This document shows, piece after piece, positions 41,485 to 50,235 of a stretch of DNA of 64,000 nucleotides. The DNA comes from Eikenella longinqua (GTDB taxonomy: Bacteria; Pseudomonadota; Gammaproteobacteria; Burkholderiales; Neisseriaceae), in NCBI RefSeq assembly GCF_001648355.1, contig NZ_LXSL01000032.1, forward strand, positions 62,001 to 126,000, in the 5' to 3' direction. The translations under genes were made by a program, and so were the position numbers. The notes beneath the pieces were generated by a model. The model did no database searches. It had not been told where the DNA came from and was given only the letters and a program-made list of their open reading frames with translations. Each line of letters starts with the position of its first letter. Position 1 is the first letter of the stretch.

Positions 41485-43161
41485 TTAGTCGTTGGTGGTG
41501 GCAAGAATTTCTTCCAAGGTGGTAATGCCCTGCATTGCCTTGAGAATACCTGCCCGACGCAGATCGACCAATCCATCGGCATAAGCCTGTTCGGCAATAT
41601 CCACCTCTGTGCCGTTGTTGATGATGATTTTTTGCATCGCATCGGTAACCGGCATGATTTCATACACACCGGCACGACCTTTGAAGCCTTTGCCTTTGCA
41701 GCGGTCGCAGCCCACTTGGCGGTAGAGCTGCCAATCGTCTTTTTTCAAATCTTCTTCGGTAAAGCCGACTTTCAGCAAGGCTTCGGCCGGTGGACGCTCA
41801 ATCGGCTGTTTGCAGGTACACAAACGGCGAACCAAGCGCTGCGCCATAATCAGATTAACCGAGCTGGCGATGTTAAACGGCGCCACGCCCATATTCAGCA
41901 TACGCGATAAGGTGGCCGGCGCATTGTTGGTATGCAGGGTTGAGAACACCATGTGGCCGGTTTGGGCAGCCTTAATGGCAATGTCGGCGGTTTCCAAGTC
42001 GCGAATCTCACCCACCATGATGATGTCCGGGTCTTGACGTAGGAAAGCCTTCAGCGCAGCAGAGAAGGTCAAGCCTTGTTTGTCGTTCACGTTTACCTGG
42101 TTGATACCGGGCAAGTTGATTTCCGCAGGGTCCTCGGCAGTGGAAATATTAACGCTGTCGGTATTCAAAATGTTCAGGCAGGTATACAGCGATACGGTTT
42201 TACCGGAACCGGTCGGGCCGGTTACCAGCACCATGCCGTAGGGACGGTGGATGGCTTCCAGTAGCAATTCTTTTTGGAAAGGCTCGAAACCCAGCTGGTT
42301 GATATTCAGCGTTGCTGCATCTGAGTTCAGAATACGCATTACGATTTTTTCGCCGAACAGCGTGGGCAGCGTGTTCACACGGAAGTCGATCGGTTTCTGG
42401 TTTTTGTTGAACTGAATCTGGATACGGCCGTCTTGCGGCACGCGCTTTTCGGAAATGTCCATTTTCGACATAACCTTGATACGCGAAGCAATCTGTCCGC
42501 GGATATTCAGCGGGGGCTGTACCACTTCGCGCAGCTGACCGTCGGTACGGAAGCGGATGCGCGCCATTTCTTCGTAGAATTCGAAATGGATATCCGAAGC
42601 CCCAGTGTTCAGGGCGTCAGACAGCACCTTGTGGATAAACTTGGCAATCGGCCCGTCTTCTTCCTCGTCGTCTACCATCATGGCGGCTGGAGCTGCTATT
42701 CCGGTGGAGTCGGAAGAAATTTCATCCAAAATCGAAGTGGAGGTTTGACTGGCAAATTCCAGCAGGCCATCCAGCTGTTCATCGTTAATGAGCACCAAAT
42801 CGACCATCAGGCCGCTGGGGAAAATCAGCTTTTGGTATGTTTGCAACAAAGTAGGGTCGGAAACGCCCAAAAACAGTTTCTGGCCGCGTTTGAATAAGGG
42901 TACGCAGCGATGCTCGGTCATTTGCGCATCGTTGAGTACGTCCTGCACCATCATGGAGCGGGAATACTGCGATAAATCCAAAATGGGGTAGTGGAACAGT
43001 TTGGCCAGCAGCTGAGCCAAATCCGCTTGCTTGATGATGCCGGCCTCGGCCAGCATGGGGATGATATTTTTGTTTTGATTAATTTTTTCTCGGTATTTTT
43101 CAACCTGGTCCTGTTCGATGAGTTTGTTTTGAAACAGGACGCGCAATAGTCCGACGCTCAT
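41485..43161 (-). CDS. pilB: type IV pilus assembly ATPase
   Basis: The hexameric extension motor; PilF in Neisseria, PilB in Pseudomonas. The 558-residue protein has an N-terminal T2SSE_N (MshEN-like) region, Walker A GPTGSGKT, the Asp box HTNNAPATLSRML, Walker B DIIMVGEIRD and a zinc tetracysteine (CTCKQPIE ... CDRCKGKGFKGR). It heads the pilB-pilC-pilD operon. The upstream space to recJ (43162-43333) holds no gene. Confidence 0.95.
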   Translation of the reverse strand: MSVGLLRVLFQNKLIEQDQVEKYREKINQNKNIIPMLAEAGIIKQADLAQLLAKLFHYPILDLSQYSRSMMVQDVLNDAQMTEHRCVPLFKRGQKLFLGVSDPTLLQTYQKLIFPSGLMVDLVLINDEQLDGLLEFASQTSTSILDEISSDSTGIAAPAAMMVDDEEEDGPIAKFIHKVLSDALNTGASDIHFEFYEEMARIRFRTDGQLREVVQPPLNIRGQIASRIKVMSKMDISEKRVPQDGRIQIQFNKNQKPIDFRVNTLPTLFGEKIVMRILNSDAATLNINQLGFEPFQKELLLEAIHRPYGMVLVTGPTGSGKTVSLYTCLNILNTDSVNISTAEDPAEINLPGINQVNVNDKQGLTFSAALKAFLRQDPDIIMVGEIRDLETADIAIKAAQTGHMVFSTLHTNNAPATLSRMLNMGVAPFNIASSVNLIMAQRLVRRLCTCKQPIERPPAEALLKVGFTEEDLKKDDWQLYRQVGCDRCKGKGFKGRAGVYEIMPVTDAMQKIIINNGTEVDIAEQAYADGLVDLRRAGILKAMQGITTLEEILATTND

Positions 43162-43333
43162 ATATTTGCCTGAGTAAAGTAGAACGAATTTGAAAAAATC
43201 GGCACTTTATTTGCTCTTAGATTGCTGCCGACAATACCCACATTTTAGTAATAATGCTTTTACATACTATAGTTAAGATGTGATTATAAGTTAAATCACG
43301 GTAAGAATATACCGTTTGCCGAGCCGGCTCCGC

Positions 43334-45031
43334 TTAGGCGGCTTCCCAGTGCTCGATATACAGCTGCAATTCGCATTGGTTGCGCCACTGGTTGGCCACT
43401 GGACGGTATACGGTGCGGATTTTGGCTGGCAGTTCTTCGGTGCAGCGGAAAAACATGGCTTCCACCACCTGCCCGCCGCAATTTAGGCCGGCTTTTTTGT
43501 GTCCGTTGCCCACGATGCGCTGCCACAATACTTCGAATTGGTTGTGGAAACTGGGCGGCTGGAAGCCGTGCCCCCATACTTGCTTGGCTAGGGTTTCCGC
43601 TGTTTGCAGCGAGAGTTCGTCCGGTTTCAGGCTGCCGTCGGTTAATAAGGTGCGGGTGAGCGTGTCTTGGTCGAGCAGCTCGGCCAGCAGGGTTTCAAAG
43701 GCTACCTGAAAAGTTGGGAATGCTGCTTCGCGGATGCTGAGGCCGGCGGCCATGGCGTGCCCGCCGAATTGCAGGACGAGATTGGGGTGGCGCTTGGACA
43801 GCAAGTCGATGGCGTCGCGCAGGTGCAGGCCGGGAATCGAACGGCCGGAGCCGCGCAGTTCGCCGTTGCCGGCCGGGGCGAATACGATGGCCGGGCGGTG
43901 GAAACGGTCTTTGAGCCGGCCGGCCACGATGCCGATCACGCCTTGGTGCCAGCCGGCATGGAAGGCGGTGATGCTTAAACTGTTGCCCACGATGATTTGG
44001 TCGGCTGCCGCCACGGCTTCTTGCAGCATGGATTGCTCGATGTCTTGGCGAGCACGGTTGAGCTCGTTGAGCTGTTCGGCCAGGGCGGAGGCTTCGCCCG
44101 GTTCGCTGGAGAGCAGGCAGGCGATGCCGATGTCCATCTTATCCAGCCGGCCGGCGGCGTTGATGCGCGGGCCGATGGCAAAACCGAGGTCGAAGGGTTT
44201 AGCTTCCCGTATATCGCGTTTGGCTACCTGAAAAAGCGAGCGGATGCCGATGCGGGTTTTGCCGGCCCGCATCCGGTTGATGCCTTGCGTAACCAGGATG
44301 CGGTTGTTGTGGTCGAGGGGCACCACGTCGGCCACCGTGCCCAGTGCCACCAAATCGAGCAGGTCGGCCAGATTGGGTTCAGGTAGCCTGTTCGGGGCAA
44401 ACCACTGCTGCGCGCGCAAATGTGCACGCAGTGCGGTCAGCACATAGAAAATCACGCCGACGCCGGCCAAGTTTTTGCTGGCAAAGCCGCAGCCGGGCTG
44501 GTTGGGATTAACGATGATGCAGTTTGGCAGATTGTCAGCCGGAAGGTGGTGATCGGTGATGATCACGTCCATGCCCAATTCTTTGGCGCGTTCCACGGCA
44601 GCGGCGCTGGACATGCCGTTATCTACGGTGAGCAACAGCTGTGTGCCGCGTTGGGCGGCCACTTCGGCCAAGTGCGCCGTCAGCCCGTAGCCGTGTTTGA
44701 AACGGTCGGGCACCAAAAAATCTACCACCGCCCCCATGCGGCGCAGCCCCAAGATGCCGACCGTGCAGGCGGTGGCGCCGTCCACATCGTAATCGGCAAT
44801 AATCAGGATGCGTTCCTGATTGCGGATGGCTTGTGCCAGCCGCTTGGCTGCGGCTTCGATATTTTTCAATGATTGGAACGGCAGCAGGCTGCCCAGATTG
44901 GTATACAGCTCCTCTGGAGAGCGCACGTTGCGCGCGGCAAACAGGCGGGCCAGCAGCGGCGGCGTGCCGGCATTCAGCAGGGTTTGCTCGGCCTGGGCAT
45001 CGGGCTGGCGTGTGCGGATAACGGTATGCAT
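43334..45031 (-). CDS. recJ: single-stranded-DNA exonuclease RecJ
   Basis: A 5'-3' single-strand exonuclease of the DHH family, acting in RecF recombination, mismatch and base excision repair. The 565-residue protein has ADYDVDGATA, the metal-binding ITDHHLP, VNPNQPGCGFASKNLAGVGVIF, GPRINAAGRLDKM and GGHAMAAGLSI. In-frame uptake sequences encode FQVAKRD and FQVAFET. It is immediately upstream of, and divergent from, the tRNA genes. Confidence 0.95.
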   Translation of the reverse strand: MHTVIRTRQPDAQAEQTLLNAGTPPLLARLFAARNVRSPEELYTNLGSLLPFQSLKNIEAAAKRLAQAIRNQERILIIADYDVDGATACTVGILGLRRMGAVVDFLVPDRFKHGYGLTAHLAEVAAQRGTQLLLTVDNGMSSAAAVERAKELGMDVIITDHHLPADNLPNCIIVNPNQPGCGFASKNLAGVGVIFYVLTALRAHLRAQQWFAPNRLPEPNLADLLDLVALGTVADVVPLDHNNRILVTQGINRMRAGKTRIGIRSLFQVAKRDIREAKPFDLGFAIGPRINAAGRLDKMDIGIACLLSSEPGEASALAEQLNELNRARQDIEQSMLQEAVAAADQIIVGNSLSITAFHAGWHQGVIGIVAGRLKDRFHRPAIVFAPAGNGELRGSGRSIPGLHLRDAIDLLSKRHPNLVLQFGGHAMAAGLSIREAAFPTFQVAFETLLAELLDQDTLTRTLLTDGSLKPDELSLQTAETLAKQVWGHGFQPPSFHNQFEVLWQRIVGNGHKKAGLNCGGQVVEAMFFRCTEELPAKIRTVYRPVANQWRNQCELQLYIEHWEAA

Positions 45032-45244
45032 AAACCGGGGAAGGTGATGGAATCGAAGGGTTTATTATACCTCAAATGACAGGGTGAAATGCTTGGCTAG
45101 AGGTGCGTCGGCGGAAATGCCAAAAAGTTTTTTATTTTTTAAAACAATCTAGTGGGGAAATCTGCTTAAATTTTTTCAAGATAGTGCTTGCAATAAAATG
45201 GATAGTTTGGTTTAATGCGCATCTTCTAGTGCTGTGCACGACAC
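45032..45244. other. intergenic region between recJ and the tRNA genes
   Basis: About 210 bases with only the tRNA promoter as a recognisable feature. It is AT-rich in its right half. No gene is seen. Confidence 0.55.
45188..45216 (+). promoter_or_regulatory. probable sigma-70 promoter of the tRNA operon
   Basis: TTGCAA and TTTAAT are separated by 17 bases, and the -10 is 28 bases before tRNA-Val. No GC-rich discriminator is obvious. Match to consensus is 4/6 and 5/6. Confidence 0.55.
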
Positions 45245-45320
45245 GGGTGATTAGCTCAGTTGGTAGAGCGTCTGCCTTACAAGCAGAATGTCGGCGGTTC
45301 GACTCCGTCATCACCCACCA
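45245..45320 (+). tRNA. tRNA-Val (anticodon TAC)
   Basis: A 76-base cloverleaf with encoded CCA. Acceptor GGGTGAT pairs with ATCACCC; D arm GCTC-AGTTGGTA-GAGC; anticodon arm TCTGC-CTTACAA-GCAGA gives TAC; T arm GGCGG-TTCGACT-CCGTC. Confidence 0.96.
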
Positions 45321-45333
45321 TTTTTTTGCGCGC

Positions 45334-45410
45334 GCGGTGGTAGCTCAGTTGGTTAGAGTACCGGCCTGTCACGCCGGTGGTCGCGGGTTCGAGTCCCGTC
45401 CACCGCGCCA
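45334..45410 (+). tRNA. tRNA-Asp (anticodon GTC)
   Basis: A 77-base cloverleaf with encoded CCA. Acceptor GCGGTGG pairs with CCACCGC, with discriminator G; D arm GCTC-AGTTGGTTA-GAGT; anticodon arm CCGGC-CTGTCAC-GCCGG gives GTC; T arm GCGGG-TTCGAGT-CCCGT. It lies 13 bases after tRNA-Val. Confidence 0.96.
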
Positions 45411-45417
45411 CACGAAA

Positions 45418-45453
45418 TAAAGCCCTTCTGCTGAAAAGCAGGAGGGCTTTAAC
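45418..45453 (+). terminator. terminator of the tRNA operon
   Basis: AAAGCCCTTCTGCT, loop GAAA, AGCAGGAGGGCTTT, with one T/G mismatch in the stem. The T tract is short. Confidence 0.8.
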
Positions 45454-45579
45454 ATTTCCTGCCTGCCGTGTAAAAACGAATTGATTTTGTGGTATATTCG
45501 CCCGGCTAATAAGGGTTGTGGAAACCAACTGTTTTCTGCTGAACAACCCAGATTTTCAACCAACTTCAGGAGCTGTGTA

Positions 45580-46974
45580 ATGGAATTTCGTATTGAAAAA
45601 GACACCATGGGCGAAGTGCAGGTGCCGACCGAGCGTTATTGGGGCGCGCAAACCGAGCGTTCGCGCAACAACTTCAAAATCGGCCCGGCCGCTTCCATGC
45701 CGCAGGAAATCATTGAAGCGTTTGCCTATTTGAAAAAGGCGGCTGCCTTTGCCAATGCCGATTTGGGCGTGTTGCCGGCGGAAAAACGCGATTTGATTGC
45801 CGCCGCCTGCGATGAAATCCTGGCGCGCAAGCTGGACGGCGAATTCCCACTGGTGATTTGGCAGACCGGCTCCGGCACGCAGTCCAATATGAACCTGAAC
45901 GAAGTCATTTCCAACCGCGCCCATGTGCTCAACGGCGGCAAGCTGGGTGAGAAAAGCGTGATCCATCCGAATGACGATGTGAACAAATCGCAGTCTTCCA
46001 ACGACACCTATCCCACCGCCATGCACATTGCCGCTTACCAGAAAGTGGTGCGGCACACCCTGCCCGCCGTGAAGCGTTTGCAGCAGACTTTTGCCGCCAA
46101 GGCAGCCGAGTTCGCGCAGGTGGTGAAAATCGGCCGCACGCATTTGATGGATGCCACCCCGCTGACTTTGGGGCAGGAATTTTCCACCTATGCCGCCCAG
46201 CTCGCCTTCGGCATCCGCGCGCTGGAAAACACCCTGCCGCATCTGGCCGAGCTCGCCTTGGGCGGCACCGCCGTCGGCACCGGACTGAACACGCCCAAGG
46301 GTTACGATGTTCAGGTAGCCTCCTATATTGCCAAGTTTACCGGCCTGCCTTTTGTGACCGCGCCGAACAAATTTGAAGCGCTGGCCGCGCACGACGCCTT
46401 CGTGGAAACCCACGGCGCGCTCAAGCAGCTGGCCGTGTCGCTGTATAAAATTGCCAACGATATCCGCTTGTTGGCTTCCGGCCCGCGTTCCGGCATCGGC
46501 GAAATCCTGATTCCTGAAAACGAGCCCGGCTCGTCCATTATGCCTGGCAAGGTAAACCCGACCCAATGCGAGGCGCTGACCATGGTGTGCGCCCAAGTAT
46601 TGGGCAACGACACCGCCATTTCCTTTGCCGGCACGCAGGGGCAGTTTCAGCTCAACGTGTTCAAACCGGTGATGGCGGCCAATTTCCTGCAATCGGCGCA
46701 GCTCTTGGCCGACGCCTGCATTTCGTTTGACGAGCACTGCGCCGCCGGCATCGAGCCGAATCTGCCGCGCATCCAGATGCAGCTCGACAATTCGCTGATG
46801 CTGGTCACCGCGCTGAACACCAAAATCGGCTACGAAAATGCCGCCAAAATCGCCAAAGCGGCGCACAAAAACGGCACCACGTTGCGCGAAGAGGCGGTGA
46901 AATCCGGCCTGCTCACGGCGGAGCAGTTTGACCAATGGGTGCGCCCGGCCGATATGGTGGGCAGCCTGAAGTGA
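45580..46974 (+). CDS. fumC: fumarate hydratase, class II
   Basis: FumC interconverts fumarate and malate in the TCA cycle without an iron-sulfur cluster. The product has 464 residues. TERYWGAQTERSRNNF at the N-terminus, NDDVNKSQSSNDTYPTAMH, and the signature GSSIMPGKVNPTQCEA identify the fumarase/aspartase family. The start at 45580 follows AGGAGCTGTGTA. An in-frame uptake sequence at about 46310 encodes VQVAS. Confidence 0.95.
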   Translation: MEFRIEKDTMGEVQVPTERYWGAQTERSRNNFKIGPAASMPQEIIEAFAYLKKAAAFANADLGVLPAEKRDLIAAACDEILARKLDGEFPLVIWQTGSGTQSNMNLNEVISNRAHVLNGGKLGEKSVIHPNDDVNKSQSSNDTYPTAMHIAAYQKVVRHTLPAVKRLQQTFAAKAAEFAQVVKIGRTHLMDATPLTLGQEFSTYAAQLAFGIRALENTLPHLAELALGGTAVGTGLNTPKGYDVQVASYIAKFTGLPFVTAPNKFEALAAHDAFVETHGALKQLAVSLYKIANDIRLLASGPRSGIGEILIPENEPGSSIMPGKVNPTQCEALTMVCAQVLGNDTAISFAGTQGQFQLNVFKPVMAANFLQSAQLLADACISFDEHCAAGIEPNLPRIQMQLDNSLMLVTALNTKIGYENAAKIAKAAHKNGTTLREEAVKSGLLTAEQFDQWVRPADMVGSLK

Positions 46975-47011
46975 ACCTGATATCGGATTGACGCGGCTTC
47001 GCGCCGCAAAG

Positions 47012-47044
47012 AAAGCGCATGCCGGAAACGGTGTGCGCTTTTGT
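47012..47044 (+). terminator. terminator after fumC
   Basis: AAAGCGCA and TGCGCTTT with a 14-base interior, then TTGT. Two inverted uptake-sequence pairs follow at 47060-47101 and 47163-47206, the second close to the end of lpxA on the other strand. Confidence 0.65.
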
Positions 47045-47162
47045 ATTGGCTGGGGAAAGAGGCTACCTGAAAAACGGTGGGGTTGTTTTCAGGTAGCCTT
47101 CTGAGCAGCTTGGGGCGAATGTTTCATGCGGTATGGTTTTGTGGTTTTCTGTGAGCGACAAA

Positions 47163-47207
47163 AAGGCTACCTGAAAATTTCCTGCTGAGTTTTCAGGTAG
47201 CCTTTTG
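47163..47207. terminator. bidirectional uptake-sequence terminator between fumC and lpxA
   Basis: AAAGGCTACCTGAAAATTT and TTTTCAGGTAGCCTTTT with a 13-base loop, between two convergent genes. Confidence 0.8.
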
Positions 47208-47223
47208 CTGTTTGCAGATGAAT

Positions 47224-48000
47224 TCAGCGGATGATGCTGCGCCGGGAGTCGGCGAGGAAGTCGTTGAGGATGGCCAGCTCGGGTGCGCCGGCGGCCAGCT
47301 CGGTGATTTGGCGGCGGGCTTCTTCGAGGGGCCGGCCTTGGCGGTAGAGGATTTTGTAGGCGTTTTTCACGTTGGCGATCTGCTCGGGGGAAAAGCCGTT
47401 GCGGCGCATGCCTTCGCTGTTGATGCCGGCGGGCTCGGCGCGGTAGCCGGCGGCCATGAAGTAGGGCGGCACGTCTTTGTGCACGCCGGCGGCGAAGGCG
47501 GTCATAGCGTAGCGGCCGATTTGGCAGAATTGGAACACGAGGGTGTAGCCGCCGAGCACGACGTAGTCGCCGATGGTTACGTGGCCGGCGAGGGAGGCGT
47601 TGTTGGCGAAGATGGTGTGGCTGCCGACCACGCAGTCGTGGGCGAGGTGGCAGTAGGCCATAATCCAGTTGTCGTCGCCGATGCGGGTTTCGCCGATGCC
47701 GGTAACGGTGCCGAGGTTGAAGGTGGTGAATTCGCGGATGGTGTTGCCGTTGCCGATGATGAGGCGGGTGGGCTCGCCCTGGTATTTTTTGTCTTGCGGG
47801 ATTTCGCCGAGGCTGGCGAATTGGAAGATGCGGTTGTGCTCGCCGATGGTGGTGTGGCCGTTGATGACGACGTGCGGGCCGATTTCGGTGCCGGCGCCGA
47901 TTTGCACGTTGGGCCCGATCACGCTGTAGGCACCGACTTTAACGCTGCTGTCGAGCTGGGCTTGGGGGTCGATAATCGCGGTGGGGTGGATTAGGGACAT
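47224..48000 (-). CDS. lpxA: UDP-N-acetylglucosamine O-acyltransferase
   Basis: LpxA begins lipid A synthesis by acylating UDP-GlcNAc with a hydroxyacyl-ACP. The 258-residue protein is a left-handed beta helix of hexapeptide repeats (SSVKVGAYSVIGPNVQIGAG, then IGEHNRIFQFASLGE). His in MAYCHLAHDCVVG is the catalytic base. It is the last gene of the dxr-to-lpxA cluster, after fabZ with a 140-base space that holds uptake sequences. Confidence 0.96.
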   Translation of the reverse strand: MSLIHPTAIIDPQAQLDSSVKVGAYSVIGPNVQIGAGTEIGPHVVINGHTTIGEHNRIFQFASLGEIPQDKKYQGEPTRLIIGNGNTIREFTTFNLGTVTGIGETRIGDDNWIMAYCHLAHDCVVGSHTIFANNASLAGHVTIGDYVVLGGYTLVFQFCQIGRYAMTAFAAGVHKDVPPYFMAAGYRAEPAGINSEGMRRNGFSPEQIANVKNAYKILYRQGRPLEEARRQITELAAGAPELAILNDFLADSRRSIIR

Positions 48001-48139
48001 GGGTTTTCCTTAATGGGGCGGCGGGCGGGAGAGGCTACCTGAAAAATGCAGCCGGGGCGGGCTTGATGGCGGTGAAACGAGGTTTTCGCCATGCCGCCGC
48101 GGCTGCCGCCGAAGCGGTAGGGCTACCTGAAAATACGGG

Positions 48140-48604
48140 CTATTTGTCTACCGCGCGTTTGGCGCACATGATCACGGCTTCGGCGGCGATTTGGCCGTCT
48201 ACGGTGGCGGTGGCTTTGAATTTGCCGATGTCGCGCTTGTGGGTAATCACGTCCAAGTGGATTTGCAGCTGGTCGCCGGGCACGACTTGGCGTTTGAATC
48301 GGGCGCTGTCGATACCGACGAAGAAGTAGATTTCGTTTTCCTGGCGCTCGCCGCGGCTGAGGATGGCGAGCACGCCGGCGGCCTGCGCCATGGCTTCAAT
48401 CACCAACACGCCGGGCATCACGGGGAAATCGGGGAAGTGGCCTTCGAAAAAGGGCTCGTTGATAGAGACGTTTTTGATGGCGGTGAGGCTTTTTTCTTTT
48501 TCAAAGCCGATCACGCGGTCGAGCAGCAGGAAGGGGTAGCGGTGCGGCAGCAGGCGTTGCAGGGTGCGCACGTCTAAGGGCAGTTCGATGGATTCTAATT
48601 GCAT
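48140..48604 (-). CDS. fabZ: 3-hydroxyacyl-ACP dehydratase FabZ
   Basis: FabZ dehydrates beta-hydroxyacyl-ACP in fatty acid elongation and competes with LpxA and LpxD for the same acyl-ACP. The 154-residue hot-dog fold has LLPHRYPFLLLDRV and the catalytic His/Glu in GHFPDFPVMPGVLVIEAMAQ. It lies one base after lpxD. Confidence 0.96.
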   Translation of the reverse strand: MQLESIELPLDVRTLQRLLPHRYPFLLLDRVIGFEKEKSLTAIKNVSINEPFFEGHFPDFPVMPGVLVIEAMAQAAGVLAILSRGERQENEIYFFVGIDSARFKRQVVPGDQLQIHLDVITHKRDIGKFKATATVDGQIAAEAVIMCAKRAVDK

Positions 48605-48605
48605 G

Positions 48606-49634
48606 TTATTGTTCCTTTGTTGGTTTTACTGTGTTTTCTAAATCTTTCACGCGGCGGTGCAGCTCGTTTAAATGGCGCAGGTGCACCGCGTTTTTCACCC
48701 AGTCGCGGTGGGTTTGCAGCGGATAGGAGCTGGCGTAGTAGTTTGGCTCGCTGATGGAGGCGGCCACCAGGGTACCGCCGCCGATAAAGGTTTTGTCGGC
48801 CACTTTGATGTGCCCGACAAACATGGCGGCACCGCCGATTTGGCAGTAGGCGCCGATGTGGGTGCTACCGGCAATGCCCACGCAGGCGGCGATGGCGGTG
48901 TGTGCGCCGATGTGCACGTTGTGGGCGATTTGCACGAGGTTGTCGATTTTCGCTCCCTCGGCGATGACGGTGTTTTCGATGGCGCCGCGGTCGATGGTGG
49001 TGTTGGCGCCGATTTCCACGTCGTTGCCGATGGCCACGCTGCCCACCTGCGGGATTTTGTACCAATGGTCTTGCGCCCAGGCGTTGCCGAAGCCGTCGGC
49101 GCCGATCACGGTGCCGGAGTGGATTTCTACTCGGTCGCCGAGGGTGCAGCCGGCATACACGGTTACGTTCGGGTGCAGGGTAACTTGTTGACCCAGCACA
49201 CAGTCGGCTTCCACCACGCAGTTGGCCAGAATGCGGCAGCCTTCGCCCAATACGGTGTGCTCGCCGATGTAGGCGTTGGCGCTGATTTCGCAGCTGGCGG
49301 GCACGACGGCGCTGGCTTCCACCACGGCGCTGGGGTGGATGCCGGCTTTGGGCAAGGGCGCGGGGTGGAACAGGCGGGCGGTTTGGGCGAAGTAGAGCTG
49401 CGGGTTGTCGCACACGATGAGGTTGCGGCCGGGCAGTTTGTCGGCCAGCTTGTGGTGCACAATCAGGGCGCCGGCCTGGCTGGCGAGGGCTTCGGGCAGG
49501 TGTTTGGCGTGGGCGACGAAGCTGATGCTGCCTTCCTGTGCGGCATGCAGCGGGGCAATTCGGCTGACGGCCACGTCTTGTCCTACGATGCGGCCGCCTA
49601 ATGCGGCGGTGAGTTGGGAAAGCGGTTTCTGCAT
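48606..49634 (-). CDS. lpxD: UDP-3-O-(3-hydroxyacyl)glucosamine N-acyltransferase
   Basis: LpxD adds the second acyl chain in lipid A synthesis. The 342-residue protein has an N-terminal uridine-binding domain, then a beta helix of hexapeptide repeats (VVEASAVVPASCEISANAYIGE onward), with catalytic His in QIAHNVHIGAHT, and a C-terminal helix. An uptake sequence ends two bases before the ATG (GGCTACCTGAAAAATG), displacing any normal Shine-Dalgarno. Confidence 0.96.
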   Translation of the reverse strand: MQKPLSQLTAALGGRIVGQDVAVSRIAPLHAAQEGSISFVAHAKHLPEALASQAGALIVHHKLADKLPGRNLIVCDNPQLYFAQTARLFHPAPLPKAGIHPSAVVEASAVVPASCEISANAYIGEHTVLGEGCRILANCVVEADCVLGQQVTLHPNVTVYAGCTLGDRVEIHSGTVIGADGFGNAWAQDHWYKIPQVGSVAIGNDVEIGANTTIDRGAIENTVIAEGAKIDNLVQIAHNVHIGAHTAIAACVGIAGSTHIGAYCQIGGAAMFVGHIKVADKTFIGGGTLVAASISEPNYYASSYPLQTHRDWVKNAVHLRHLNELHRRVKDLENTVKPTKEQ

Positions 49635-49722
49635 TTTTCAGGTAGCCTGTGTGGCGGATGAGCCGGGCGGGCTGTGCTGCCGAAACCCGGCTTGGGCTGC
49701 GTTTATGTTTTTCAGGTAGCCT

Positions 49723-50223
49723 TTATTGGCTGTTGAGGGCGCGGATGACTTCGTCGGTGATGTCGAAACGGCTGTTGACGAAGATGGCGTCTTGGATAAT
49801 CAGGTCGTAGCCGTCGCGGCGTGCCAAGTCGGTGATGACGCGGTTGGCGGTTTGCTGCAGGGCGGCGAATTCTTCGTTGCGGCGCAGGTTGTACTCTTCG
49901 GTGAGCTGGGCGGCCTGGCGGCGCAGGTTGCGGTCGAGCTCGATCAGCTGCTGCTCGGTGCGGCGGCGTTCGGCGGCGTTCAGGCGGCCTTGGTCGAGGC
50001 GGGTTTTCAGGGCGATGCCCTGGTCACGCAGCCGTTGCAGCGCCTGCTGGCGGCTGCCGAATTCGCTTTGCAGCGTGGTTTGGATGCGCTGCGCCTGGGT
50101 GGATTCCTGATACACGCGCTCGGTGTCGATGAAACCGAGCTTCTGCACGCCGTCGGCGGCGGCCGGCAGCGCCAAAACGGCGGCAAGGGCGGCCGCGGCG
50201 AGGCGGGGGAGGGTGGACTTCAT
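49723..50223 (-). CDS. skp: periplasmic chaperone Skp/OmpH
   Basis: Skp escorts unfolded outer-membrane proteins through the periplasm to the Bam complex. The 166-residue product has a signal peptide (LAAAALAAVLALPAAADG), then KLGFIDTERVYQES and long coiled-coil helices (RRRTEQQLIELDRNLRRQA). It is downstream of bamA, as expected. Confidence 0.92.
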   Translation of the reverse strand: MKSTLPRLAAAALAAVLALPAAADGVQKLGFIDTERVYQESTQAQRIQTTLQSEFGSRQQALQRLRDQGIALKTRLDQGRLNAAERRRTEQQLIELDRNLRRQAAQLTEEYNLRRNEEFAALQQTANRVITDLARRDGYDLIIQDAIFVNSRFDITDEVIRALNSQ

Positions 50224-50235
50224 GGCTTGCCTTCC

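Noticed and set aside
45245..45410. tRNA pair as an integration site for a mobile element
   Set aside because: No integrase, no repeated tRNA 3' end and ordinary neighbours (recJ, fumC).
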